DNA of 64,000 nucleotides, from contig NZ_AOPO01000020.1 of assembly GCF_000336575.1 (NCBI RefSeq), positions 1-64,000 of the forward strand, written 5' to 3'. The first letter of the stretch is position 1, and every line of letters begins with the position of its first letter. The notes under the pieces were generated by a model that searched no databases, was not told the origin of the DNA, and saw only the letters and a list, made by a program, of their open reading frames with translations. The position numbers were made by a program, and so were the translations under genes. This DNA is from Vreelandella titanicae BH1. GTDB taxonomy: Bacteria; Pseudomonadota; Gammaproteobacteria; Pseudomonadales; Halomonadaceae. Below are positions 18,125-26,400 of the stretch, piece after piece.

Positions 18125-19666
18125 TTAGGCGTATAGATCGACCCGCCCATCCAGTCTTAGCGGGCTGCGCTCGGTGCTTTGGGTAAGTGATTCATCCAAG
18201 CCTATATCGCCGTTGCCGCTCCCAGCCTCGGCACCCTGTTTGCCGCCTGATTGAGCAAAAGCCTGCTCGTTGGGGTCACGCTGTTCGCCAACCGATGTCT
18301 CGCCTAGCGAAATGCCTTGCTCAGCCAGCGCTTCCCTCAGCTGGGGAATCGCTTGTTCGAGCACTTGGCGTACCTGGGCATGGGCGGACAAAAAGTGCGC
18401 TTGCGCCCCCTGTTCACCAAACTTCAGGGAGATAGACAACGGCCCTAATTCTGCAGGGTTTAATTGCATCTGAACGTGCTGTTCGCCACCACGCTGTGAA
18501 ATCTGTACTAACTGCTGGCTCAACTGTTGTGGCCAGGCGGGGCTGTTGACAGGTGTCGCTAAAGTGGCCGCTGTCGGTGTGACATTGGGCGAAAAGCCTT
18601 GGGTAGATTGCGATGTAGCTAACGGACTGCTGCCGGTATTTAACGATAATCCAGTAAGTAAGTGCTCACTGCTTGGGCTTGCTTTCGAAGCCCCGTCTCC
18701 TGTCAATAGAGCGGACATTAAGGCTTCGCTGCTGATCTGGGTGGCTGCAGTGGGAGAGTTAATCTGCTGAGCTGCATTACCAGTGTTCATTTGAGCAAAG
18801 AAAGTATCAGGTTGTGGCCTTAGGGCTGCCTGGAGCTCGGCAACAGGCGAGCGGACATTGGTTAACTGAGCCGACTCTGCTGATTGGGGGGAGGCACTTT
18901 GTAGCTGACCAGCCAGCGCATTTAGCGCGGAGGCAAGCTGTGCTGCTTCCGTTTGACTAATATTTAACTGCTCAGCGACGACCTTCAGCTCTGCTGGGAC
19001 GATAGGCTGCGCAGCATCCGTTTGATTAATATTTAACTGATCGGCAATGGCTTCCAGCGCGGCTGGGTCGATAGACTGCCCAGGCCCACTTTTATCCATA
19101 CTTAGATACTGGGCAATTGTCTTGAGTCCCTTGGAATCGACCAGCTGTGCCGCTTCCGATTGACTAATATTTAACTGTTCAGCGATTGCTTCCAGCGTGG
19201 CTGGGGCAGCGGGTGAAGCCAACTCAGGCCTGCTTTCCGTAAAAGATGCCATTAGCGCGAGACGGCCGGCAATTTCGTCAAGGGGAGTCAATGCTTCTCC
19301 AGCATCTAGACCTAGCGTTTCTAGGCTGACCTCTGAGCTCGGCTGTTGCAACTGAGCCAATAATTCAGACAAATCGCGCTCACTGACATCCAGTCCCAGG
19401 GTTTGCAGGACTTCACTCAAATTTTCTACATCGTCAGCTGATGCATCCGACAAAAGAGAGCTGAGTTCATTTAGCTGAGCTTGCGATCGCGGCGTATGAG
19501 AAGCAGCAGCTTCACTGAAAGCAGACGCTGATAATCGCTGAGCGCCAGACGCTTGCAACAGCGTTTGATGAAATACGCCCTTAGCTGTGTCTTGTTGGCC
19601 GAAAGTGCCTTGAGACTGCGTCTGAGGCGAATTTTGGCTGACCGAAAGCAACTGGTGAATGTTCAT
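18125..19666 (-). CDS. fliK: Flagellar hook-length control protein FliK
   Basis: FliK measures hook length and switches export specificity through FlhB. The 513-residue product has a Gln/Ser/Ala-rich N-terminal ruler part. Its C-terminal Flg_hook domain (about 390-470) contains M-Q-L-N-P-A-E-L-G-P-L-S-I-S-L-K and L-R-E-A-L-A-E-Q-G-I-S-L. Three imperfect 21-residue repeats (about 155-175, 201-221 and 224-244), each built around A-E-Q-L-N-I-S-Q, lie in the ruler region. It is longer than E. coli FliK (375) and follows fliJ by 19 bases. Confidence 0.95.
   Translation of the reverse strand: MNIHQLLSVSQNSPQTQSQGTFGQQDTAKGVFHQTLLQASGAQRLSASAFSEAAASHTPRSQAQLNELSSLLSDASADDVENLSEVLQTLGLDVSERDLSELLAQLQQPSSEVSLETLGLDAGEALTPLDEIAGRLALMASFTESRPELASPAAPATLEAIAEQLNISQSEAAQLVDSKGLKTIAQYLSMDKSGPGQSIDPAALEAIADQLNINQTDAAQPIVPAELKVVAEQLNISQTEAAQLASALNALAGQLQSASPQSAESAQLTNVRSPVAELQAALRPQPDTFFAQMNTGNAAQQINSPTAATQISSEALMSALLTGDGASKASPSSEHLLTGLSLNTGSSPLATSQSTQGFSPNVTPTAATLATPVNSPAWPQQLSQQLVQISQRGGEQHVQMQLNPAELGPLSISLKFGEQGAQAHFLSAHAQVRQVLEQAIPQLREALAEQGISLGETSVGEQRDPNEQAFAQSGGKQGAEAGSGNGDIGLDESLTQSTERSPLRLDGRVDLYA
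18935..19204 (-). repeat. Three degenerate 63-bp coding repeats in fliK
   Basis: Units at about 19142-19204, 19004-19066 and 18935-18997 each encode a 21-residue segment around L-E-A-I-A-E-Q-L-N-I-S-Q-S-E-A-A-Q. The second and third are nearly adjacent and the first is 75 bases away. They look like in-frame duplications within the ruler region. Confidence 0.85.
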
Positions 19667-19685
19667 GTTCAGTTCCCTGGCCCCG

Positions 19686-20138
19686 CTAATGCGGAGTGTC
19701 GTTATGCTGACGAGCCGCGCGGCTTGTCACCAAGTCATCGTTAGTTTTTTGTTCATGACGTTCACTGCGGCGGTGCTCTTCAAGTAGTCGACGCGACGCC
19801 AGTGTATCGTAGGAAGAGAGCTTTCGCTGCTCTTGTTGCCAGTTCTTTTTACTCTGTTCAACGCTTGCCTGTTGAGACGCTAACGCTTGTCGAGCGCGGC
19901 TTAGGGCCGCGTCCAAAGAGGCTAAGAACTGCTGATAGTTGTACATAGTGGCAGGGTCAATGCCGTCACGCATCGCTTTCTGCAAGCGCTCAGCGTACTC
20001 CGCCCGATAGCTCAGTAGCGACTGTAACTGAGCGGTCGTTTGTTGCTCCGTTTGTCGCTCTTGTGCCAGTACTTTACCCGCTTGGTCGCGGGCACCTCTG
20101 GCTAAGTCGGTTAACATTTCGAGCTGGGAAGTGCTCAT
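19686..20138 (-). CDS. fliJ: Flagellar export chaperone FliJ
   Basis: FliJ is a coiled-coil protein that works with the FliI-FliH ATPase. From ATG 20138 the product is 150 residues, highly charged and almost wholly alpha-helical, with a tail rich in R, E and Q. The frame is open further upstream, but the ATG at 20138 overlaps the fliI stop (ATGA) and gives the normal FliJ length, so I chose it. Assigned by coiled-coil character, length and position between fliI and fliK. Confidence 0.93.
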   Translation of the reverse strand: MSTSQLEMLTDLARGARDQAGKVLAQERQTEQQTTAQLQSLLSYRAEYAERLQKAMRDGIDPATMYNYQQFLASLDAALSRARQALASQQASVEQSKKNWQQEQRKLSSYDTLASRRLLEEHRRSERHEQKTNDDLVTSRAARQHNDTPH

Positions 20139-21529
20139 GTGCGTCCTCCTACCAGTGCGTGCAGCGCTTGGCGAGCATCGACAAGCGTTGCACACTCATC
20201 AATATTCTGTTGAAGGAAGTTTTCCAACGATGGAAAGCGTTTCACTGCTTCGTCGAGCTGGGGATCATGGCCAGGGCTGTAGGCCCCCACGCTGATAAGA
20301 TCCCGGTTACGCTGGTAGCGCGAGAAGAGCTGTTTGAACACTCGCGCTTCCTGAAGCTGATCGGCTGAGGCGATGGAGGTCATTGCGCGGCTAATTGAAG
20401 CTTCAATATCGATGGCCGGATAATGACCTGCTTCCGCTAGCGTTCTCGACAGCACGATATGCCCGTCTAGAATGGCGCGAGCAGAATCGGCAATAGGATC
20501 TTGTTGATCATCGCCCTCGGTTAGCACGGTATAAAACGCCGTAATGGAACCACCACCACGCTCAGCATTACCTGCGCGCTCCACTAAGCCGGGCAGCTTT
20601 GCAAAAACCGACGGCGGATAACCTTTAGTAGCGGGTGGCTCACCAATGGCCAGGGCAATTTCCCGCTGTGCCATGGCGTACCGGGTTAACGAATCCATGA
20701 TCAGCAGGACATCACGACCTTCGTCACGAAAACCTTCTGCCAGGCGAGTCGCATACGCGGCACCCTGTAAGCGCTGTAGCGGTGAGGTATCAGCGGGGGC
20801 GGCGACGACGACAGCACGCCGTCGACCCTCAGGGCCCAAAATGTTATCGATAAAGTCTTGTACTTCACGGCCCCGCTCACCAATCAAGCCCACCACAATG
20901 ACGTCGGCCTTGGTGTAGCGTGCCATCATGCCTAGCAATACTGACTTGCCCACACCGGAGCCTGCAAATAGCCCCATACGCTGACCGCGACCTACGCAAA
21001 GCAGCGCATTAATAGCGCGAATGCCTACGTCAATTTGCGCATCAATTGGCGCGCGAGAAAGCGGATTAAGCGGCGGCGAGCTGAGTGTTGCTCGAGGTAT
21101 CTCATCGATGCCCTCCCGATCATCAAGCGGATTGCCATTGCCATCCAGTACCCGGCCCAGCAGACTATCGCCCATCGGGAAGCGGCGGGCACTGTTGTTG
21201 CCGCTTTCATCAAGAGGCGCGACGCGAGCGCCAGGCATTAGCCCTATGACCTCTTCCAAGGGCATCAGGAATAGCTTATCACCAGAAAAGCCGACGACTT
21301 CCGCTTCGGCATGCCTATCGCTGTCGGACAAGCGACCGTCGCTGCCCGGCAATTCAATCCGACAGGCGCTACCCACCGCCACACGTAGCCCAACCACTTC
21401 AATCACCATTCCCGTCGCACGAATGACGCGGCCGTTATTGCGGTAGCGAGGCAGATGGCTAACACGCTGCTGCGTGCGTCGCAATGCCTTATTCCAGCGA
21501 TGTTGATGGGGACAGGTGGTATCTGCCAT
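20135..21529 (-). CDS. fliI: Flagellum-specific ATPase FliI
   Basis: FliI is the export ATPase, related to F1-beta. The 464-residue product has Walker A (G-S-G-V-G-K-S) at about 184-190, [13 protein letters not shown] just after, and Walker B ([10 protein letters not shown]). The S-I-T-A-F-Y-T-V-L segment is typical of type III ATPases. It ends with a 4-base overlap into fliJ and begins 11 bases after fliH. Confidence 0.97.
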   Translation of the reverse strand: MADTTCPHQHRWNKALRRTQQRVSHLPRYRNNGRVIRATGMVIEVVGLRVAVGSACRIELPGSDGRLSDSDRHAEAEVVGFSGDKLFLMPLEEVIGLMPGARVAPLDESGNNSARRFPMGDSLLGRVLDGNGNPLDDREGIDEIPRATLSSPPLNPLSRAPIDAQIDVGIRAINALLCVGRGQRMGLFAGSGVGKSVLLGMMARYTKADVIVVGLIGERGREVQDFIDNILGPEGRRRAVVVAAPADTSPLQRLQGAAYATRLAEGFRDEGRDVLLIMDSLTRYAMAQREIALAIGEPPATKGYPPSVFAKLPGLVERAGNAERGGGSITAFYTVLTEGDDQQDPIADSARAILDGHIVLSRTLAEAGHYPAIDIEASISRAMTSIASADQLQEARVFKQLFSRYQRNRDLISVGAYSPGHDPQLDEAVKRFPSLENFLQQNIDECATLVDARQALHALVGGRT

Positions 21530-21540
21530 AGCGTATCCGC

Positions 21541-22314
21541 CTAGGATGAAGGGACGTTAGAGGAGGGTGGAGAATTGAGACCGCGTTTGCGCGATTGGGC
21601 TTGAATAGCGTGCCAACGGCTTTCAAAGGTTGCGTCAATTTCACCCTGAGCACTGGTTACCCGGCACCCGCCACGGGCCAGTTGGTCATCAGGCTGGAGC
21701 TTCCAATTGGCGGCCCTGAGCTCATTACCCAAGTGCTCCTCTACTAAAGCGTGATCATCGGGGTTAAGCCAAAGACGTTGCTGGCCTACCAAGGGAGGCT
21801 CGGTGTGCAGAAGCTCGCGGACAATGGCCAAAACTTGTTCAGGTGTGTCCTGTAGGGCATCGCTAGCAAGTTGTTTGCCGGTGGCCAGTGCTAACTCAAC
21901 CAGGTCGTAGGCGATGGTGTCATCAAGTCGTTCAAGCGCATTTGAAAACTGTTTGCCCAGTGTTTCCAGCGGCGCAACGGTCTTGTGGATTTGTGCTTCT
22001 AGCTCTTTTTTGGCCTGTTCGGCAGCGTCTGCTAACCCCTTTTCCAACCCCTCTTTGCGACCCTGCTCAAAGCCTGCGTCATAGCCCTCTTTTTCGGCTT
22101 GCTGACGAATACGCTCGTGCAGTGCCTGGCGCTCATCCTCTTCACGTTGGCGTGCCAGTTCAGCCGCTTTTTGTGCCGCCTGTACTTTGCGTTGATGGGC
22201 CGTGGGTACCTCGCCCTCTGAGGCATGGCTACTCTTCGTGGACGCCAGTTCTTCCATTTGCCAGCGGCGCCAATCGCCATGGCGATCAAATTTCGGCGAG
22301 TGAGTATTAGACAT
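21541..22314 (-). CDS. fliH: Flagellar export regulator FliH
   Basis: FliH binds FliI and links it to the C ring. From ATG 22314 (GGAG 9 bases upstream, overlapping the fliG end) the product has 257 residues. It has a Trp-containing N-terminal segment (D-W-R-R-W-Q), a central charged coiled coil with G-x-x-x-G repeats ([17 protein letters not shown]), and a V/L-rich C-terminal domain similar to F-type delta subunits. The frame is open to 22347, but the internal start fits better. Confidence 0.94.
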   Translation of the reverse strand: MSNTHSPKFDRHGDWRRWQMEELASTKSSHASEGEVPTAHQRKVQAAQKAAELARQREEDERQALHERIRQQAEKEGYDAGFEQGRKEGLEKGLADAAEQAKKELEAQIHKTVAPLETLGKQFSNALERLDDTIAYDLVELALATGKQLASDALQDTPEQVLAIVRELLHTEPPLVGQQRLWLNPDDHALVEEHLGNELRAANWKLQPDDQLARGGCRVTSAQGEIDATFESRWHAIQAQSRKRGLNSPPSSNVPSS

Positions 22315-23314
22315 ACTCGTCGTCTCCACCTGCCAAGACGATTTCACCAGAATCAGCTAAGCGCCTAACGACCTGCAATATAGCCTTCTGCTCGGTTTCC
22401 ACCTGAGAGACGCGGATCGGGCCGCGGGCTTCCATATCTTCACGAACTAAATCGGCAGCGCGCTGTGACATATTGCGCAGGAATTTGTCCACCAAGGCGT
22501 CCTGAGCCCCTTTAAGGGCCACCACCAGCGAGTTGGTATCGACTTCTTGGAGCACCATTTGAATAGCGCGGTTGTCGAGGTCGAGCAGATTCTCGAACAA
22601 GAACATTTCGTCGATAATTTTCTGAGCCAAATCCTCGCTGTGCGCACGCACGGTCTCGATGGCGGTCTCTTCTTGGGAGGAGTTCATCAAGTTGAGGATC
22701 TCGGCCGCGGTTCTTACGCCGCCCATTTTGCTGCGCTTGAGGTTCTGACCGTCCAGCATGCTAGTGAGTACTTCGGTCAGCTCTTGCAGTGCGGCGGGCT
22801 GAACGCCGCTGAAAGTAGCGATACGAAGAACCACGTCATTGCGCAGTTTTTCCTCGAATAGCTCGAGGATGTCGGAGGCTTGATGACGATCCAGGTGAAC
22901 TAGAATGGTTGCGATAATTTGCGGGTGCTCGTCGCGAATGAGTTCGGCCACCATGGAGGCTTCCATGAGGTTAAGCGCGTCAATGCCCGAATTATTGCCA
23001 GTGGTCTCTAGAATATCTTCAATCAGACTCGTCGCGCGTTCGCTGCCCAGTGCTTTGGTCAGCACTGAGCGAATGTGATCGCTGGAGTTAAGATTAAGCG
23101 CTACAAACTCTTCGGTCTCTTTATGGAATGCTTCGAGCACCGCCTTCATGTCGTCATGGGAGACCTGGTTCAGCCGGGCCATCTCCATACTGATTTCTTG
23201 CACTTCCGCAGCGCCGAGGTATTTAAAGACCTCAGCGGCACTGTCTTCATCGAGTGCAAGCAATAAGATGGCGCTCTTGCGAGCCCCGTTCATTTCAGCA
23301 ATTGAACTACTCAT
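22307..23314 (-). CDS. fliG: Flagellar motor switch protein FliG
   Basis: FliG transmits torque between stators and rotor. The product (about 335 residues) has the N-terminal domain that binds FliF and the middle domain with the E-H-P-Q-I-I-A-T-I-L-V-H-L run. The C-terminal domain has the charged torque helix (R-A-A-D-L-V-R-E-D-M-E-A-R-G-P). ATG 23314 has GGA at good spacing; ATG 23320, two codons up, is also possible. It overlaps the fliF end, so the two are coupled. Confidence 0.97.
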   Translation of the reverse strand: MSSSIAEMNGARKSAILLLALDEDSAAEVFKYLGAAEVQEISMEMARLNQVSHDDMKAVLEAFHKETEEFVALNLNSSDHIRSVLTKALGSERATSLIEDILETTGNNSGIDALNLMEASMVAELIRDEHPQIIATILVHLDRHQASDILELFEEKLRNDVVLRIATFSGVQPAALQELTEVLTSMLDGQNLKRSKMGGVRTAAEILNLMNSSQEETAIETVRAHSEDLAQKIIDEMFLFENLLDLDNRAIQMVLQEVDTNSLVVALKGAQDALVDKFLRNMSQRAADLVREDMEARGPIRVSQVETEQKAILQVVRRLADSGEIVLAGGDDEYV

Positions 23315-25097
23315 TGGCATTCATCCAGCTACGAATGATCATCGCGACCATGCGGGGGTCTTCTTGAGCCATTTCACGCAGGTCATTGAGGTTATGCTCA
23401 TAGAGTGAGGTTTTACGCCGACGCTTCGGCTTGGCGTAGGTCTCATCGCTCTCGCCTGATGGCTCTTCGCCTTCTTCGTCATCATCTTCACCGCCTACGC
23501 TGGCGGCCAGCGTGCCGCCGGGCGTTGCTGCCGCCATAACCGGTGTTTGGGTATAGCGTTTAATTAAGGGGCGCAAAATCAGCAGGTAGAGCAATAGAAT
23601 CGCCAGGGCAACCAATAGGTAGCGACCTACCTTGCCAGCCAGTGACAGAACGCTGGGATCTTTCCACCATTCGACCTCCGCGGTTTCCTCGACACTGCGC
23701 GCGAAGGGAGAGTTGACGACCTCCACTTCATCGCCTCGCAGTTGCGAGAAGCCCATTGCTTGACGAACTAGACGCTCAATCTGGGCAATTTCTTCATCGG
23801 TTAGCGCAACGTCGACCCACTCGCCTTCATCGTTCATTTCCGAACGGTAGTTTACGACCACCGCGGCGGATAGCCGCTCTATCTGACCAAGGCGATGCTG
23901 GACATGCTCAATGCTGCGATCAACTTCGTAGTTGATGACGTCATCCTGACGCAAGTTGCGCAACGCTTCGGGGGGCACATCCTCTTGCTGATTAGCATCC
24001 TCTTCCTCGCCCTCCGGCTGGTTGATGGGGGAGGGCAGTGTGCCTGGCGGCGTGTTGCTCAGCGCGCCTGGAATGCCGGTGGCCAATGGGTCTTCACCGT
24101 CAAATGTAAGGCTCAACTGGCGGCTACGTACGGCTGCTTCGTTGGGGGGCTGATTGGGCCCGTAGCGTTCAGAGGTCTGCTCGCGTCGAGAGAAGTCGAT
24201 TTGCGCTGCAACCTGGGCGCGCACATTATCACGACCCAAGATGGGCGTTAGAATATGCTCAATACGCTGCTGGTAAGAGCGCTCAACCTCGACAATATAT
24301 TCAAGCTGTGAACCATCCAGGTCATTACCGTTGCTTGTCTCGGCAGACAGCAGTCGGCCATCCTGATTAACCACCGTGACATCTTCAGCGGCTAGGTCAG
24401 GCACGCTGCCCGAAACCATATGAACGATCGCGCTGACCTGGCCTTCACCTAAAACCCGGCCCGGTAAAAGAGTCATCACAACGGATGCTTTAGCTGGCTC
24501 ACGGTCGCGAATAAAGACTGATGGCTTGGCCATGGAGAGGTGCACTCTCACGCTTTCCACCGGCCCCAGCGATTCGATTGAGCGCGCAAGCTCACCTTCA
24601 AGACCTCGCTGGTAATTAATTTGCTCGGCAAACTGGCTAATCCCAAATGCCTGGCTGTCCATTAGTTCAAGGCCAAGGTTGCCCCCGCGGGGTAACCCCT
24701 GCTCAGCAAGCTGCAGGCGCAGTGTGTGGACTTGATCACTAGGCACCATTAATGCCTGGCCGCCTTCGCTGAACTGGTAAGGAATGCCGCGGGTATCGAG
24801 CTCATTGATGATGCTGCCACCATCAGCTTCGCTTAGGTTGCTATACAGCACGCGGTACTCGGGACTGCTGGCCCACATAAATAGAGCCGCCACAATAGCA
24901 ATTGAGGCGGCGCCTGCGATAAGCAGTGCGACTAGCGGATTGCCACGCAGCTGTTTCAGCGTACGCTCAAAAGCTGAGCCGCTGGTGTCGCGTTCGGTGT
25001 TTCCACTACCGGTGCTTCCACTATTGATATTTCCACTGCGGGGAGCGGCTTGATTCGTACTGTTTTGACGGCCTGCCGTTGCACCGGTTTCGCTCAT
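23307..25097 (-). CDS. fliF: Flagellar MS-ring protein FliF
   Basis: FliF forms the MS ring, the foundation of the basal body. From ATG 25097 (GGAG with 6-base spacing) the product has 596 residues. TM1 is at about 55-75 (A-L-L-I-A-G-A-A-S-I-A-I-V-A), followed by periplasmic ring-building motifs with Y-S-N-L-S-E-A-D-G-G and Y-Q-R-G-L-E-G-E-L-A-R-S-I. TM2 is near residue 510 and the C-terminal FliG-binding tail ends in R-S-W-M-N-A-N-E. The frame is open to 25121 without a better start. It opens the fliFGHIJK operon. Confidence 0.97.
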   Translation of the reverse strand: MSETGATAGRQNSTNQAAPRSGNINSGSTGSGNTERDTSGSAFERTLKQLRGNPLVALLIAGAASIAIVAALFMWASSPEYRVLYSNLSEADGGSIINELDTRGIPYQFSEGGQALMVPSDQVHTLRLQLAEQGLPRGGNLGLELMDSQAFGISQFAEQINYQRGLEGELARSIESLGPVESVRVHLSMAKPSVFIRDREPAKASVVMTLLPGRVLGEGQVSAIVHMVSGSVPDLAAEDVTVVNQDGRLLSAETSNGNDLDGSQLEYIVEVERSYQQRIEHILTPILGRDNVRAQVAAQIDFSRREQTSERYGPNQPPNEAAVRSRQLSLTFDGEDPLATGIPGALSNTPPGTLPSPINQPEGEEEDANQQEDVPPEALRNLRQDDVINYEVDRSIEHVQHRLGQIERLSAAVVVNYRSEMNDEGEWVDVALTDEEIAQIERLVRQAMGFSQLRGDEVEVVNSPFARSVEETAEVEWWKDPSVLSLAGKVGRYLLVALAILLLYLLILRPLIKRYTQTPVMAAATPGGTLAASVGGEDDDEEGEEPSGESDETYAKPKRRRKTSLYEHNLNDLREMAQEDPRMVAMIIRSWMNANE

Positions 25098-25352
25098 GCG
25101 ACCCTCCAGAGGGGCAGGCAAAACTGGTGTCGGCCCAGGCGCATCACCAAAGAAGGCATAGGCTATATCCGTCGATCGCGGTTATCCGCCAAAAAGATGA
25201 GGCGGAATTGTGATGACAGTCATTATCCGGTGACTAGTCGAGCATAAAGGAACGATAAGCTTCGCTTTTTATGCGCATTTGTCCGTATGAGGCGGGGCGC
25301 TTTGGTGTTAGGCTTTTTGCATTAGATATTTTTTGCGAATTGAGGTGAGCGT
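25098..25352. other. Divergent fliF/fliE control region
   Basis: About 255 bases lie between the divergent fliF and fliE starts and should hold both class II promoters. I see no sigma-28 consensus and no convincing strong sigma-70 pair, consistent with dependence on an activator such as FlhDC. Confidence 0.35.
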
Positions 25353-25685
25353 ATGAGTACTCCCGCAATACAGGCTGCGCTACAGCAGATGCAAGGCATG
25401 GCGACCCAAGCGGCATCCACGCAGCCCCTTAGTGGTGCGCAGGCGTCAGCGGCTGTCGGGCAGGGCGGTTTTGGCGGTGAGCTGCAGGCCTCGATTCAGC
25501 GCATTAACCGACTTCAGCAGACGGCTAACAGTCAGGCGATGGCTTTTCAGGCGGGTGATCCTGATTTGCAGCTCAATGACGTGATGGTTGACATGCAGAA
25601 GGCCAGCGTTGCGTTTCAAATGGGGCTTCAGGTTCGCAATCGTTTGGTATCTGCATATCGTGATGTTATGAACATGCAAGTGTAG
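25353..25685 (+). CDS. fliE: Flagellar hook-basal body protein FliE
   Basis: FliE joins the MS ring to the rod. The 110-residue product has the family C-terminal half, with L-N-D-V-M-V-D-M-Q-K-A-S-V-A-F-Q-M-G-L-Q-V-R-N-R-L-V, and an Ala/Gln-rich N-terminal half. It starts at ATG 25353 behind GAGGTGAGC. It is a single-gene unit divergent from fliF and convergent with flaG, leaving only 18 bases between. Confidence 0.96.
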   Translation: MSTPAIQAALQQMQGMATQAASTQPLSGAQASAAVGQGGFGGELQASIQRINRLQQTANSQAMAFQAGDPDLQLNDVMVDMQKASVAFQMGLQVRNRLVSAYRDVMNMQV

Positions 25686-25703
25686 GGTTGTCTACGTCAC
25701 GCA

Positions 25704-26069
25704 TTAGGCTTCAATTGAGATTATTCGTCCCTGCATTTCTTCAAGTCGCTCGGCAATTTTGAGTACTTCTTCTGCTGGGATCTGGCGTATGACGTCGCCA
25801 GACTCCCTATCTATGACCCGCGTGATCACGCGTGATGTTACTTCGCTTAATTCGAATTCTAAGCCATGTGGGCGCATTGTCTCGTTAATGCGCTGGATGG
25901 GTTTGACGAGCTCTTCGGATGATATTTCCTGCTCATTAATGTCTATGTTTTTAATCTGAGTGTTCGTTGTTGCTAGCTGAGCTAGAGTGTTTTCGAGCCG
26001 TTGGCTTGGGTTCAGCTGGGCTAAGCCTGATGACTGCAGCGTTGTTGCTTCGGTGGGTAGTGAGCTCAT
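25704..26069 (-). CDS. flaG: FlaG family flagellar protein
   Basis: This 121-residue protein has the FlaG domain in its C-terminal two thirds: V-K-P-I-Q-R-I-N-E-T, then L-E-F-E-L-S-E-V-T-S-R-V-I-T-R-V-I-D-R-E-S, and I-R-Q-I-P-A-E-E-V-L-K-I-A. FlaG proteins influence filament length and usually sit beside fliD, which is absent here. It starts at ATG 26069 with a strong AGGAGG site and has its own sigma-28 promoter. Confidence 0.9.
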   Translation of the reverse strand: MSSLPTEATTLQSSGLAQLNPSQRLENTLAQLATTNTQIKNIDINEQEISSEELVKPIQRINETMRPHGLEFELSEVTSRVITRVIDRESGDVIRQIPAEEVLKIAERLEEMQGRIISIEA

Positions 26070-26179
26070 GGGGCACGTTCCTCCTTTAAGATCAGCTCTG
26101 GCAGCCAGTTAGGAGTGCAACAGCGTGGAGCGGCAGCCATAGCTTGGAATTTTGCTTATCAATAAGTGTTTCTATATCA

Positions 26180-26206
26180 GTATCGGCAGTCAGCTAAAAA
26201 ACTTTA
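26180..26206 (-). promoter_or_regulatory. Sigma-28 (FliA) promoter for flaG
   Basis: On the minus strand the sequence reads TAAAGTTT, an 11-base spacer, then GCCGATAC: 15 of 16 consensus positions with exact spacing, including a perfect -35. It lies about 110 bases upstream of flaG, in the 331-base gap before the PilZ/HD gene (26070-26400). I see no clear promoter for the plus-strand gene in that gap. Confidence 0.9.
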
Positions 26207-26400
26207 CTCTTGCCGACGTGGCGTTTTGTTTTCTGGTTCTTGGGAGTGTCAGCCATATAGCCTCCTCTCTCTGTTTGCTATGGCTTGCCTAATAAGTATG
26301 AAAATGGTGGCTTTTTGTGCATACGCCATGCTGTGGGCATCTGATATGCTTCTCGAGTTTGCGGTGAACTAATTAACGCATAAGAGTAAGCGAGGCGAGA

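Noticed and set aside
21021-21446. 141-residue plus-strand frame inside fliI/fliJ region
   Set aside because: Ser/Arg/Pro-rich shadow of the fliI reading frame.
26130-26206. Alternative sigma-28 promoter (AAAATTCC-N11-GCCGCTCC) for flaG
   Set aside because: Only about 9 of 16 positions match, and a near-perfect site lies just upstream.
26166-26372. 68-residue plus-strand open frame between flaG and the PilZ/HD gene
   Set aside because: It overlaps the minus-strand sigma-28 promoter of flaG, has no good ribosome site and no recognisable protein features.
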